Numbered from the stretch's first letter, positions 44,737-53,570 are shown. The stretch is DNA of 58,451 bases from Propylenella binzhouense (GCF_009866965.1 NZ_SPKJ01000016.1:1-58451), one strand, 5' to 3'. A program made the numbers and translations. The notes: generated from the sequence alone by a model not told the origin.

Positions 44737-45840
44737 ATGCTCTCTCGACGCCGCTTCCTCGCGGCCACCGGCGGACTGGCCGCCTTCGCGGCGCTTCCGA
44801 AAGACGGCCGGGCGCTTGCCGCCGAGAGCCCGGAATTGGAGGCGGCGGTCGCGGCCGCGAAGGGGCAGACGCTGAACATGATCGTCGACCCCGCCGACGC
44901 CTATCGCGAGGTGATCGGGATCTTCTCGCGGAAATTCCCGGAAATATCCGTCCAGGCGAGCGTGATGCACCCGAGCGACGCGGCGCCGCGGGTCATCAGC
45001 GAGCAGAAGAACGGCGTCTACGCCTGGGACGCCTGGTGGGGCACCTGCACCAACATGAACAGCGTGGCAACGCCCGCCGGCATCCTGGCGCCGATCACCG
45101 ATTCGCTGCTCCTGCCGGAGGTCTCCGACGTCTCAAACTGGCGGCGTCCGGACATGCTCTACACGTCGGACAAGGGCGACTTCGTCTTCGTCCACACGCT
45201 CTCGCTCATCAACCAGGGCGCCTATGACGCCGACCAGGTGCCGGGCGGCGACCTGTCGCTCGACGAGCTGCTCGACCCGAGCCTCAAGGGCAGGATCTCG
45301 ATCCGGATCCCGAACCGCCCGCATGGCGGCTCGCTGATGCTCGCGCAGATCGCCCACGAGAAGGGCTTCGATTTCGTGGAGAAGCTGCTGACGACCATGG
45401 ACCCGGTCTATGTCGACAACGACCGGCAGAACACGATGTCGGTGATGCGCGGAGACAGCGCGGTCGGGATCGGCACCGCCGAGGATACGCTCTACGAGTG
45501 CCACAAGGGCGGCGGCTGCGCGAACGTGAAGCCGTTCCCGACCGCCGACATGCAGGCGCGCGGCGTCTCCGTGTTCAAGAACCGCCCGAACCAGGCGGCG
45601 GCCACGGTCTGGGTGAACTGGCTCCTGAGCCGGGAGGGCCAGGAGGCCTATGTCGCCGAATGGGCGAAGGGGAGCCCGAACGGCGCGGTGTCCATGCGCA
45701 AGGACGTGGCGCCCGCTCCGGGCCATGCCGAATCGCTGCCGGACACCGACCACATCGATCGCTACGCGCCGGTCTCCTACGACCGCGGGCGGGAGGAGGT
45801 CCAGGCCATCATCCAGCTCTACAAGAAGGTCGCCGGCTGA
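44737..45840 (+). CDS. Solute-binding protein 1 of the ABC importer (Tat signal)
   Basis: A 367-residue periplasmic protein with twin-arginine signal MLSRRRFLAATGG and AxA-type cleavage near GRALA. The mature part is of the FbpA/spermidine type II fold (AAVAAAKGQTLNMIVDPADAY, WDAWWGTCTNMNSVATPAG, DPVYVDNDRQNTMSVMRGDS). AAAGGAG precedes the ATG by nine bases. It is clearly paralogous to the next gene, sharing long blocks. A Cys pair in ECHKGGGCANVK is also present in the paralogue. Confidence 0.9.
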   Translation: MLSRRRFLAATGGLAAFAALPKDGRALAAESPELEAAVAAAKGQTLNMIVDPADAYREVIGIFSRKFPEISVQASVMHPSDAAPRVISEQKNGVYAWDAWWGTCTNMNSVATPAGILAPITDSLLLPEVSDVSNWRRPDMLYTSDKGDFVFVHTLSLINQGAYDADQVPGGDLSLDELLDPSLKGRISIRIPNRPHGGSLMLAQIAHEKGFDFVEKLLTTMDPVYVDNDRQNTMSVMRGDSAVGIGTAEDTLYECHKGGGCANVKPFPTADMQARGVSVFKNRPNQAAATVWVNWLLSREGQEAYVAEWAKGSPNGAVSMRKDVAPAPGHAESLPDTDHIDRYAPVSYDRGREEVQAIIQLYKKVAG

Positions 45841-45910
45841 CAGGCGGGGACGCTGTCCGGCCCCGGGGGGCGGGGCCGCCGAAATACGAGGGAATTGGAG
45901 GGTACCAGAG

Positions 45911-47023
45911 ATGATGGTAGATCGCAGGAAGTTCCTCGCCGGCACCGCCGGGCTCGCCGCCGCAGCGACGTTCGGGCTGGGCGGCCGGTCGCCCGCCTTG
46001 GCCGAGGGAAGCGCGGACTGGGACGCCGCCGTCGCGGCGGCGAAGGGGCAGTCGCTCAACCTGATCATGGATCCGTTCGACGCGCACGCCAAGGTCGTCG
46101 ACGTGTTCAAGGAGAAGTTCCCGGACATCAACGTCCAGGCGAACGCCATCCATGCCAGCGACGCCGCGCCGAAGGTCATCACCGAGCAGAAGAACGGGCT
46201 CTACAACTGGGATACCTGGTGGGCGGTCTGCTCGAACATGAACAACGTGGCGACGCCTGCGGGCGTGCTGGTGCCGATCGACGAGTTCTTCGTGCTGGAC
46301 GAGGTGAAGGACAGGTCGAAGTGGCGGCTGCCGGACATGATGTACACGTCCGACCGCGGGAACTTCGTGTTCGTCCACACGCACTTCCTGATCAATTACG
46401 GCGCCTATGACGTCGACCAGGTGCCCGGCGGCGTGCTCACGCTCGACAACATCCTCGACCCGTCGCTCAAGGGGAAGATCGCGATCCGCGTTCCGAGCCG
46501 GCCGCACGGGGGCGCGATGATGCTCGCCCAGATCGCCAGGATGAAGGGCATCGGCGAGGTGGAGGCGATCCTCACGAAGATGGAGCCGGTGTTCGTGGAC
46601 AACGACCGGCAGAGCACGATGTCCATCATTCGCGGCGACAAGGCGGTCGGCATCGGGACGTCCGAAGAGGCGCTCTTCCAGTGCCACGACAGCGGCGGCT
46701 GCGCGAACGTCAAGAAGTTCCCCGTCTCCGTCCTGCATTCGCGCGGCATCTCGGTGTTCAAGAACGCGCCGAACCCGGACGCCACCCGGATCTGGGTGAA
46801 CTGGCTCCTCAGCAAGGACGGCCAGGAGACCTTCGTGCGCGAATGGGCGAAGAGCAATCCCGGCGGCGCGCTCTCGAACCGCGTCGACGTCGACCCCGAT
46901 CCGAAGCACGTGGAATCGGTCCCGGATTTCGATCATGTCGGCGAGTACGTCGCGGTCGCGATGGACAGCGGCTGGAAGGACCTCAAGCAGGTGATCGACC
47001 TCTACAAGAAGGTCGCCGGCTGA
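45911..47023 (+). CDS. Solute-binding protein 2 of the ABC importer (Tat signal)
   Basis: A 370-residue paralogue of the preceding gene product, with signal VDRRKFLAGTAG and cleavage near SPALAEG. Shared blocks include DAAVAAAKGQSLNLIMDP, SDAAPKVITEQKNGLY, RPDMLYTS/LPDMMYTSDRGNFVFVHT and GGCANVK. The two proteins probably arose by tandem duplication and both feed the same permease, perhaps with different ligand preference. GGAGGG lies nine bases before the ATG. It is the last gene of the decarboxylase-ABC unit. Confidence 0.9.
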   Translation: MMVDRRKFLAGTAGLAAAATFGLGGRSPALAEGSADWDAAVAAAKGQSLNLIMDPFDAHAKVVDVFKEKFPDINVQANAIHASDAAPKVITEQKNGLYNWDTWWAVCSNMNNVATPAGVLVPIDEFFVLDEVKDRSKWRLPDMMYTSDRGNFVFVHTHFLINYGAYDVDQVPGGVLTLDNILDPSLKGKIAIRVPSRPHGGAMMLAQIARMKGIGEVEAILTKMEPVFVDNDRQSTMSIIRGDKAVGIGTSEEALFQCHDSGGCANVKKFPVSVLHSRGISVFKNAPNPDATRIWVNWLLSKDGQETFVREWAKSNPGGALSNRVDVDPDPKHVESVPDFDHVGEYVAVAMDSGWKDLKQVIDLYKKVAG

Positions 47024-47078
47024 AACCGCGGGGACCGGACTTTCCGGATGCCGGTCCGGATCCGGCGAGGGAGAAGAA

Positions 47079-47100
47079 CCCCTCCCCCTAGGGGGAGGGG
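47079..47100. repeat. 22-base perfect palindrome between convergent genes
   Basis: CCCCTCCCCCTAGGGGGAGGGG is fully palindromic and lies in the 161-base gap between the end of the binding-protein gene (47023) and the end of the molybdenum hydroxylase gene (47185). No U-tract follows on either strand, so it resembles REP-like or stem-forming elements more than a classical terminator, though it may stop both transcripts. I found no second copy in the window. Confidence 0.6.
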
Positions 47101-47184
47101 GATGGATCGCCGGGCCAGGCCCCGGCGACGACAGAGAGGGACGGCGACAGAGACGGCTGACGACAGAGAAGACGGGCCGGCGCC

Positions 47185-49506
47185 CTATTCCGCCGCGAGC
47201 GGCCGCCGGATCCCGGCCAGGATGCGCTTCAGGCGCTGCGGCGTGATCGGAAGCTCCGTGATCGCGCCCGGAATGCCGATCGCCTCGTCGACCGCCGAGG
47301 CGATGACCGCGCCGACCGCCGCGATGCCGCTCTCGCCCGCACCCTTGATGCCGAGCGGATTGCACGGGCTCGGCGCGTCCTCGGTGAGGAGGATCTCGAC
47401 CTCCGGCACTTCGCTCGCGGTCGGTATCAGGTAGTCGGCGAAGGTGACGGAGAGCGGGTCGCCGGTCTCGCTGTACCGGAACTCCTCGTAGAGCGCGCCG
47501 CCGAGCCCCTGCGCGAAGCCGCCCGCGATCTGGCCGTGGACGAGCATGGGGTTGATCGCCCGCCCGATGTCGTACCCGACGAGCATCCGCTCGACGGCGA
47601 CGCCGCCGGTCTCCGGATCGACCTTCACCACGGCCATCTGCACGCCGTAGGGATAGGTCTGGTGCTCGGTGTCGAACCAGCCGTCCGAGGACAGCCCGGG
47701 CTCGCGCCCGTTGCGGAGCTTCGCGGAAGGGGCGAGGTTGCGTGCGATCTCGCCGAGCGCGACGGACGGGCCGCTTTCGATGTCGGTCCGCACGACCCGC
47801 CCGGCGACGATGTCGAGCGCCTCGATCGGCGCCTGCATCATCTCGGCCGCGACGTCGAGGGCCTTCGCCCGCACCCTGGCGGCGGCCGCCGCCGTCGCGT
47901 TCGCCGTCATCACGGTGGCGCGCGAGGCATGGGCGCCGAGGCCGTATTCAATCCTGTCCGTGCGTCCGTGCGTCACGCGGATGCGGTCGTAGTCGACCCC
48001 GAGCGTCTCGGCGCAGACCTGCGCGACGACGGTCTCGAAGCCCTGCCCGACCGAAGCCCCGCCGGTGACGACTTCGACGGCGCCCGTCGTGTCGACGATC
48101 ACCCGCGCCCCGTCGGTCGGACCGAGCCCGCTCTTTTCGACGAACACGGCGAGGGCGGCGCCCACCATCTCGCCGGCCGCGCGCCGGCGCGCCATGTCGG
48201 CCTGGACCTCGTCCCAGCGGAACGCGGCGAGCGCCTTGTCGAGGAGGAGCGCATAATCGCCGGAATCGTAGACCACGTTCTCGCCGAGGGCGGCGAGCGG
48301 GCGGGCGAACGGCATCTCTTCCTTGGCCAGGAAGTTCCGGCGCCGCACGTCGACCGGGGAAAGCCCGAGACGGCGTCCGATCTCGTCCATGACCCGCTCG
48401 CGCACGAAATTCGTCTCGTAGCGCGAGGGCGAGCGGTAGGTCGCGGCCGGCGTCTTGTTGGTGAGGCGGAAGTGGCCGCGCGCCCGGTAGACCGGAAGCC
48501 GGTACGGCCCCGGCAGCAGGCCGCAGGTGGAATCGGCGACGCGGGTGCCGTGGGTCCGGATATAGGCGCCCTGGTCGTGGAAGAACTCGTTGTCGATCGC
48601 GAGCAGCCGCCCCTCGGCGTCGACCGCGGCCCGGATCCTGTGGCGCTGCTGGCGCGAATGGTTCGTCGCCATCAGGTGCTCGCGCCGGTCCTCGATCCAC
48701 TTGACCGGGCGGCCGAGGCGCATCGCGGCCATCAGGACCAGGATGTCCTCGGGATAGAGCTCGCCGCGCACGCCGAAGCCGCCGCCGACATGCGATTCGT
48801 AGAGATGGATGCCCGTGACGTCGCGCCCGAGCATGCGGCCGAGCGAATCCCGGTTCTTGTGCGGCACCTTGGCCGCGCCGTGCAGCTCGAGCACGTCGCG
48901 CGCCGCATCGTAGCGGCCGATCGCGCCGCGCGTCTCCATCGGAACGCCGGTGTGCCGGCCGACCGAGAGGTCGAGCTCGACGACGAGATGCGCTGCCGCG
49001 AAGGCGGCGTCGATGTCGCCGTAATCCTGGCGGACGAGCGTGGCCTCCGTGCTGCGCCCCGGCGAGAACTCGCCGGGCGGCGCGTCGGCGGCGAGGACGA
49101 CCGGCAGCTCCTCGTATTCGACGGCGACGAGGTCGGCGGCGTCCTCCGCGACATAGGCGCTCTCGGCGAAGACCGCCGCGACCGGATCGCCCACATAGCG
49201 GACCGCCTCGCGGGCGAGGACGTGCTGCCGGTAGGGCGCGAGCTTCTCGTTCGGACCTTCGCGGAAATCGACGGGCGAGGCGTCCGGGATGTCGGCCGCG
49301 GTCCAGACGGCGACGACCCCGGGCAGCGCCCTTGCCGCCTCGGCGTCGATCGAGACGATGCGGGCATGCGCCATGGCGGAGCGCACGATCCGCATGTGGA
49401 GCTGATGGGGGAAGTTGATGTCGGCCGCGAAGCGGCCCCGGCCGGTCACGAGCGGAGGATCCTCCAGCCGGGGCAGCGACTTCCCGATGATGCCGCGTTC
49501 CGCCAT
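47185..49506 (-). CDS. Xanthine dehydrogenase-family molybdenum-binding large subunit (system 1)
   Basis: A 773-residue Moco subunit. Family features are GKSLPRLEDPPLVTGRGRF at the start, ESHVGGGFGVRGELYPED, VKWIEDRREHLMAT and the catalytic Glu in GIKGAGESG. The active-site loop reads ATYRSPSRYET, which is neither the AYxCSFR of form I CO dehydrogenase nor the AYRGAGR of form II, so CO oxidation is unlikely and the substrate is open. The start ATG overlaps the [2Fe-2S] gene stop by one base (TGATG). Order is FAD, Fe-S, Mo subunit. Confidence 0.92.
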   Translation of the reverse strand: MAERGIIGKSLPRLEDPPLVTGRGRFAADINFPHQLHMRIVRSAMAHARIVSIDAEAARALPGVVAVWTAADIPDASPVDFREGPNEKLAPYRQHVLAREAVRYVGDPVAAVFAESAYVAEDAADLVAVEYEELPVVLAADAPPGEFSPGRSTEATLVRQDYGDIDAAFAAAHLVVELDLSVGRHTGVPMETRGAIGRYDAARDVLELHGAAKVPHKNRDSLGRMLGRDVTGIHLYESHVGGGFGVRGELYPEDILVLMAAMRLGRPVKWIEDRREHLMATNHSRQQRHRIRAAVDAEGRLLAIDNEFFHDQGAYIRTHGTRVADSTCGLLPGPYRLPVYRARGHFRLTNKTPAATYRSPSRYETNFVRERVMDEIGRRLGLSPVDVRRRNFLAKEEMPFARPLAALGENVVYDSGDYALLLDKALAAFRWDEVQADMARRRAAGEMVGAALAVFVEKSGLGPTDGARVIVDTTGAVEVVTGGASVGQGFETVVAQVCAETLGVDYDRIRVTHGRTDRIEYGLGAHASRATVMTANATAAAAARVRAKALDVAAEMMQAPIEALDIVAGRVVRTDIESGPSVALGEIARNLAPSAKLRNGREPGLSSDGWFDTEHQTYPYGVQMAVVKVDPETGGVAVERMLVGYDIGRAINPMLVHGQIAGGFAQGLGGALYEEFRYSETGDPLSVTFADYLIPTASEVPEVEILLTEDAPSPCNPLGIKGAGESGIAAVGAVIASAVDEAIGIPGAITELPITPQRLKRILAGIRRPLAAE

Positions 49507-49985
49507 CACGCTTGCGCCAGCCCGTCGCGCACCGCCTTCACCGCCTTGATGATGTTGGCGTAGCCGGTGCAGCGGCAGAGATTGGAGGAGAGCAGGTCGA
49601 TCAGCTCTTCGTCGCCGATGTCGGGGCGCTTCCGCAGCACGCCGGCGGCGAGCATCAGGAAGCCCGGCGTGCAGAAGCCGCATTGCAGCGCGTGGTGGTC
49701 GATGAAGCTCTGCTGGAGCGGATGGAGCTCGTTTCCGTTTGCCAGCCCCTCGACGGTCCGGATGTCCCGCCCCTCGCACTGGATGGCGAACATGAGGCAG
49801 GAGCGCACCGGCTCGCCGTCGAGCAGGATGGTGCAGGCGCCGCAGACGCCGTGCTCGCAGCCGGCATGCGTCCCCGTCTGGCCGCAATCGTCGCGGATCG
49901 CGTCGACCAGCGTCTTGCGCGGCTCGACGCGGATGGCGTGCCGCTGGCCGTTGACGGTCAGCGTGAGGTCGACCTTTTCGTTCAT
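49506..49985 (-). CDS. Xanthine dehydrogenase-family [2Fe-2S] subunit (system 1)
   Basis: A 159-residue electron-transfer subunit. Eight cysteines for two [2Fe-2S] clusters are visible: the plant-type set CEHGVCGAC plus the Cys of VRSCLM, and the helical-domain set CGFC and CRC. ATG 49985 overlaps the FAD-subunit stop (ATGA); the longer frame to 50507 merely shadows the FAD subunit. It passes electrons from the Mo centre to FAD. Confidence 0.95.
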   Translation of the reverse strand: MNEKVDLTLTVNGQRHAIRVEPRKTLVDAIRDDCGQTGTHAGCEHGVCGACTILLDGEPVRSCLMFAIQCEGRDIRTVEGLANGNELHPLQQSFIDHHALQCGFCTPGFLMLAAGVLRKRPDIGDEELIDLLSSNLCRCTGYANIIKAVKAVRDGLAQA

Positions 49986-50881
49986 GAGCGGGCTTCGATC
50001 TCCGTGCGCGGCCGCGCTTGCCTGTGCGCCATGGCGGCCGAGAGCGCGCGGCGCACCACCGTTTCCACGAGCTCGCGACGGTAGGTCCCGTCGGTCGCAT
50101 GATCCTCGAGCGGGTCGATCACCGCGGCCGCCTTCGCCGCCGCGGCGCGGAACGCCGCTTCGTCCGGCGCCCGGCCGACGAGCGCCGCCTCCGCCTCCGC
50201 GATCCGGCGCGGATGCTCCTCGGCGCCGCCGACGCCGATCCGGGCCTCGCCGACCACGCCGCCTTCCAGCCTCAGCGTGGCGAGCGCCATGCCGAGCGCG
50301 AAATCGCCCGCCCGGCGGCTGAACTCGTAGAAGCCCCAGAGGCTGTCGGCGGGCAGGAGCGGCAGCCTCGCCTCGACCAGCATCTCGCCGGGCCCGATCG
50401 CGGTCGCCATGACGCCCTGGAAATAGTCCTCGACGCCGACGCTGCGCGTTCCATCCGCGCTGCGGATCACGAATTCCGCGCCGAGCGTCGCCGCGACGAG
50501 GCACCATTCGGACGCGGGGTCGGCATTGGCGAGGCTGCCGCAGAACGTCCCGCGCGTGCGGATCGGATAATGCGCGATGTGCGAGGCGACCTCCGCGAGG
50601 AGCCCGTCGAGCGGCGGGCAGCCGAGCGGCGCCTGGAGATCGGCATGGCGGACGAGGGCGCCGATCGCGAGCCGGCCATCCTCGACGCGGGTGCGGGCGA
50701 GCTCCGGAATCGCGTTGATGTCGACGAGATGCGGCGGATAGGCGAGGCGCAGCGCCATCATCGGCACGAGGGTCTGCCCGCCGGCGAGGATGCGTCCGTC
50801 CTCCTCGGCGACCTCGGCGAGGATCGCGAGCGCCTCGTCAAGCGTCGTCGGCCGGTGATACTTGAAGGGAGCTGGCTTCAT
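49982..50881 (-). CDS. Xanthine dehydrogenase-family FAD-binding subunit (system 1)
   Basis: A 299-residue FAD subunit (CoxM-like). FAD contacts are seen in RILAGGQTLVPMMALRLAYP and RGTFCGSLANADPASEW; the latter replaces the usual TIGG with TFCGS. It is the first gene of a three-gene operon with 4-base and 1-base overlaps. The 202 bases upstream contain the A+T-rich TATTTTTGTAA element (50965-50975). No XdhC-type maturation gene is adjacent. Confidence 0.93.
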   Translation of the reverse strand: MKPAPFKYHRPTTLDEALAILAEVAEEDGRILAGGQTLVPMMALRLAYPPHLVDINAIPELARTRVEDGRLAIGALVRHADLQAPLGCPPLDGLLAEVASHIAHYPIRTRGTFCGSLANADPASEWCLVAATLGAEFVIRSADGTRSVGVEDYFQGVMATAIGPGEMLVEARLPLLPADSLWGFYEFSRRAGDFALGMALATLRLEGGVVGEARIGVGGAEEHPRRIAEAEAALVGRAPDEAAFRAAAAKAAAVIDPLEDHATDGTYRRELVETVVRRALSAAMAHRQARPRTEIEARS

Positions 50882-50964
50882 CGCAATCCTTGGGCTCCGG
50901 TGCGCCGGCGCGGGCAGGAACGGGCCGGACCCGAATTCCGTCCCGTCGAGTGCGACGGCGTACC

Positions 50965-50979
50965 TATTTTTGTAAAATG
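50965..50979. promoter_or_regulatory. A+T-rich element upstream of molybdenum hydroxylase operon 1
   Basis: TATTTTTGTAAAATG lies 84 bases upstream of the FAD-subunit start, in the gap 50882-51083. Read on the minus strand it contains ATTTTACAAAAAT, a short imperfect dyad. It matches the AATTTTTGTAC-like sequences near 38594, 40199 and 52395 and probably marks the operon promoter or operator. Confidence 0.5.
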
Positions 50980-51083
50980 AACTATTTCGGAACAGCGCGT
51001 CAAGGGCGGCGAACGGCTCTCCGCCCTGTCGTCGGCGCGCGATCGCGGCTGCGCCGATCGGGGATTCCGATCGCGCGGGCGGG

Positions 51084-52184
51084 TCACGCCGCGGCGGACG
51101 TCGAACGCGACAGGAGCCGGGCGATCGCCGGGCCGGCGAGGAGGACGAAGAGGAAGCGGGCGATCTGCATCGCCATCACGAAGGAGATGTCGACGCCGGT
51201 CGAGGCGGCGATGATGGCGACCGAATCGGCGCCGCCGGGGCTGGTGGCGAGATAGGCCGTGAGCGGGTCGATGTCCGCCACGAAAACGAGGCCCATCGCG
51301 AACACGCCGCAGAGCGCGATCAGCGCGAGGCTGAAGGCGAGGACGCGCGGCAGGATCCGCCCCGCATGGGCGACGAGTTCGGGCGTGAAGCGGGTGCCGA
51401 TTCCCCAGCCGATCAGGGCATAGCTGAGGGCGAGCAGCCAGGGCGGCAGGACGATCGGCATCAGGTCGGTCGTCTTGACGGCGAGGCCGATCGCGAGCGG
51501 CACGATCAGCGCCCCGCCCGGTATCCGCAGGCGCTGCCCCAGCCAGGCGCAGGCCTGCGCGAGCGCGAAGGTGGCGAGGACCGGGAGCCAGGGCAGGTCC
51601 GGCAGCCAGTCCATCTGCGCGCCCGAGGCGCCGGCATGGCCGCCGGCGAGCCGGGCCACGAGCGTCGCGATGACCGCGCAGCACACGACGCGCAGGTACT
51701 GCATGATAGCGACCAGGCGCATGTCGGCGCCGTAGGATTCCGACATCAGCGTCATGACCGCGGCGGCGCCGGGCGAGGACCCCCAGATCGCCGTGGTGCC
51801 CGGCAGCATGCGCCCGCGGGACATCAGCCAGCCGAGGCCGCTCGCGGCGACGACCGTCGACAGCGTTCCGGCCAGGAAGATGGGCCAGCTCCCCAGGATC
51901 TCCCCGAAGATCGAGGCGGGCAGGTTGTCGGCGATCATCAGCCCGACAATGCCCTGCGCGGCGACGAAGGCCGGCGGCGGCAGCCGGAGCGTGCCCCCGG
52001 CCGCCGCCATGGCGATTGCCGCCGCCATCGGCCCGAGAAGGAGGGCGGCCGGCAAATGGAGCGATTCGAGCGCGACGACCAGCACCGCCGAAAACGCGAC
52101 AAGCACCGCCCAGCGCGCCGCGGGCGGCCAGCCGCCCGGGCGCGGGCGCCACGCGCGATCGGGTGTCTTCCGGCCCTCCTGCAA
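51084..52184 (-). CDS. AbrB-family membrane protein (PF05145)
   Basis: A 366-residue protein with about ten hydrophobic segments arranged as two similar halves; each contains a motif of the type LPAALLLGPMAAAI and SPGAAAVMTLMSESYGAD / SPGGADSVAIIAASTGVD. This is the AbrB/'putative ammonia monooxygenase' transporter family, whose name reflects an early misannotation; function is unproven, with transport suspected. The TTG at 52184 lacks a good ribosome-binding site, so the true start may be slightly downstream. Confidence 0.82.
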   Translation of the reverse strand: MQEGRKTPDRAWRPRPGGWPPAARWAVLVAFSAVLVVALESLHLPAALLLGPMAAAIAMAAAGGTLRLPPPAFVAAQGIVGLMIADNLPASIFGEILGSWPIFLAGTLSTVVAASGLGWLMSRGRMLPGTTAIWGSSPGAAAVMTLMSESYGADMRLVAIMQYLRVVCCAVIATLVARLAGGHAGASGAQMDWLPDLPWLPVLATFALAQACAWLGQRLRIPGGALIVPLAIGLAVKTTDLMPIVLPPWLLALSYALIGWGIGTRFTPELVAHAGRILPRVLAFSLALIALCGVFAMGLVFVADIDPLTAYLATSPGGADSVAIIAASTGVDISFVMAMQIARFLFVLLAGPAIARLLSRSTSAAA

Positions 52185-52388
52185 GGCTCAGCCCGTCCGC
52201 CCGCCGGCCGCGCGGAAGGCTGTCTCGGAATCGGGCATGCGGGAACCTCGTCTTCGGAGCGGGCGCTCGGGCCGCGGCCGGGGCGCCCGAGGCAGGGCGG
52301 GTCGTTGCGAGGGTGGTCGTCTCGGACTGCTTATTTGAGCAGGGCGCACCAAAGGTCAACGCGCTTGAGCGACGCCCCCGTCGGCGTC

Positions 52389-52406
52389 TGTACAAATTTT
52401 TGCACA
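52389..52406. promoter_or_regulatory. Near-perfect palindrome between AbrB and TctC-type genes
   Basis: TGTACAAATTTTTGCACA is an 8-base dyad with one mismatch around TT. It is the only distinctive element in the 360-base gap 52185-52544 between the divergent genes, 139 bases from the TctC-type start. The right part, AATTTTTGCAC, matches the A+T-rich elements of three other promoters in this island. It is a good operator candidate. Confidence 0.6.
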
Positions 52407-52544
52407 CCCGGTTGACCGCGCCATGCCGAACGGCGAGGCTGCGGGTCGAGGTGATGTCGTCCTGCGGCTCTCCCGAGGCGCAAAGCCGGCTCGGAGCCCT
52501 GCGCGGATGTCTTCCCGGCTGCGCCACGATCGAGGAGAAGGCGG

Positions 52545-53570
52545 ATGAACAAAATTTGGAAGGGCATTCTCTGCGGCGCCGCCCTGCTCGCGGCCGGGGC
52601 GACCTCCGCTTCGGGCCAGGGCATCGAGGACTTCTACAAGGGAAGGGACCTGACCGTCCTGATCGGCTATGCGCCGGGTGGCGGCTACGACGCCTATGCG
52701 CGCCTTCTCTCGCAGTTCATGGGCGCCCACCTGCCCGGCGGCCCGACCCTCGTGCCGCAGAACATGCCGGGCGCCGGGAGCCTGAAATCGGCCACCTATC
52801 TCTTCGGCGTCGCCCCGAAGGACGGCTCGGTGATGGGTACCTTCGCCCAGCAGCTCGCCGTCGCGCCTCTCCTCGGCGATGCGCCGTTCGACGCCCGCCA
52901 GTTCACCTGGATCGGCAGCGTGGCCGGCGAGGTGAGCGTCTGCGCCTATTCCACGGCCTCCCCGGTGAAGAGCTGGGAGGACATGAAGACGATACCGCAC
53001 AAGGTCGGCGGCGAGGGCCGCGGCTCGGACGTCGATGCGCTTTCGCTGACCCTGAAGAACCTGTTCGGCGCCAAGCTCGAGGTCATCACCGGCTATCCGG
53101 GCACGACCGACATGATGCTCGCGGTCGAGCGCGGCGAGATCGACGGCGTGTGCGGCATCTCCTACGGCTCGCTGAAGAGCCGCTTCGCGAACCTCCTCGA
53201 CGAGGGCAAGGTCCACGTCATCCTGCAGGCGGGGCTCAAGGGCGCGCCCGACCTCACGGTCCCGAACGCGGCGGATCTCGCGGAGACGACCGAGGAGAAG
53301 CAGATCATCCGCTTCATCCTCGCCCCGAACGTCATGGGGCGGCCCTATGCCGCCCCTCCGGGCATTCCCGCCGAGCGGGCCGAAGCGCTCCGGACCGCCT
53401 TCGACGCGACGATGAAGGACCCCGATTTCCTCGCCAAGGCGGCGAGCCTGCGGCTCGAGGTGAGCCCCGTCACCGGCGCGGAGATCGCCGGCCTGCTGGA
53501 GGAGATCTACGCGACGCCGAAGGCGGTCATCGAGAAGGCGGCCGAGGTCTCCGGCGCGAAGGAGGGCTGA
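52545..53570 (+). CDS. TctC/Bug-family tricarboxylate-type solute-binding protein
   Basis: A 341-residue periplasmic protein with a Sec signal (hydrophobic residues 8-20, cleavage near ATSASG). The TctC fold is indicated by LTVLIGYAPGGGYDAYARLLSQFM, VPQNMPGAGSLKSATYLF and GYPGTTDMMLAVERGEIDG. Such proteins normally feed TctA/TctB permeases, but neither is in the window, so it is an orphan that may use a distant permease or act as a sensor, as many Bug proteins do. A good AGGAG is found ten bases before the ATG. Confidence 0.9.
   Translation: MNKIWKGILCGAALLAAGATSASGQGIEDFYKGRDLTVLIGYAPGGGYDAYARLLSQFMGAHLPGGPTLVPQNMPGAGSLKSATYLFGVAPKDGSVMGTFAQQLAVAPLLGDAPFDARQFTWIGSVAGEVSVCAYSTASPVKSWEDMKTIPHKVGGEGRGSDVDALSLTLKNLFGAKLEVITGYPGTTDMMLAVERGEIDGVCGISYGSLKSRFANLLDEGKVHVILQAGLKGAPDLTVPNAADLAETTEEKQIIRFILAPNVMGRPYAAPPGIPAERAEALRTAFDATMKDPDFLAKAASLRLEVSPVTGAEIAGLLEEIYATPKAVIEKAAEVSGAKEG

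Noticed and set aside
49986-50100. Long minus-strand extension joining the Mo subunit upstream to 50100 as a 971-codon protein
   Set aside because: The part before 49506 shadows the [2Fe-2S] subunit in another frame; the family N-terminus starts at 49506.
47185-50881. Aerobic CO dehydrogenase (coxMSL)
   Set aside because: The subunit order and sizes fit, but the large subunit lacks the AYxCSFR loop and no coxDEFG accessory genes are adjacent.
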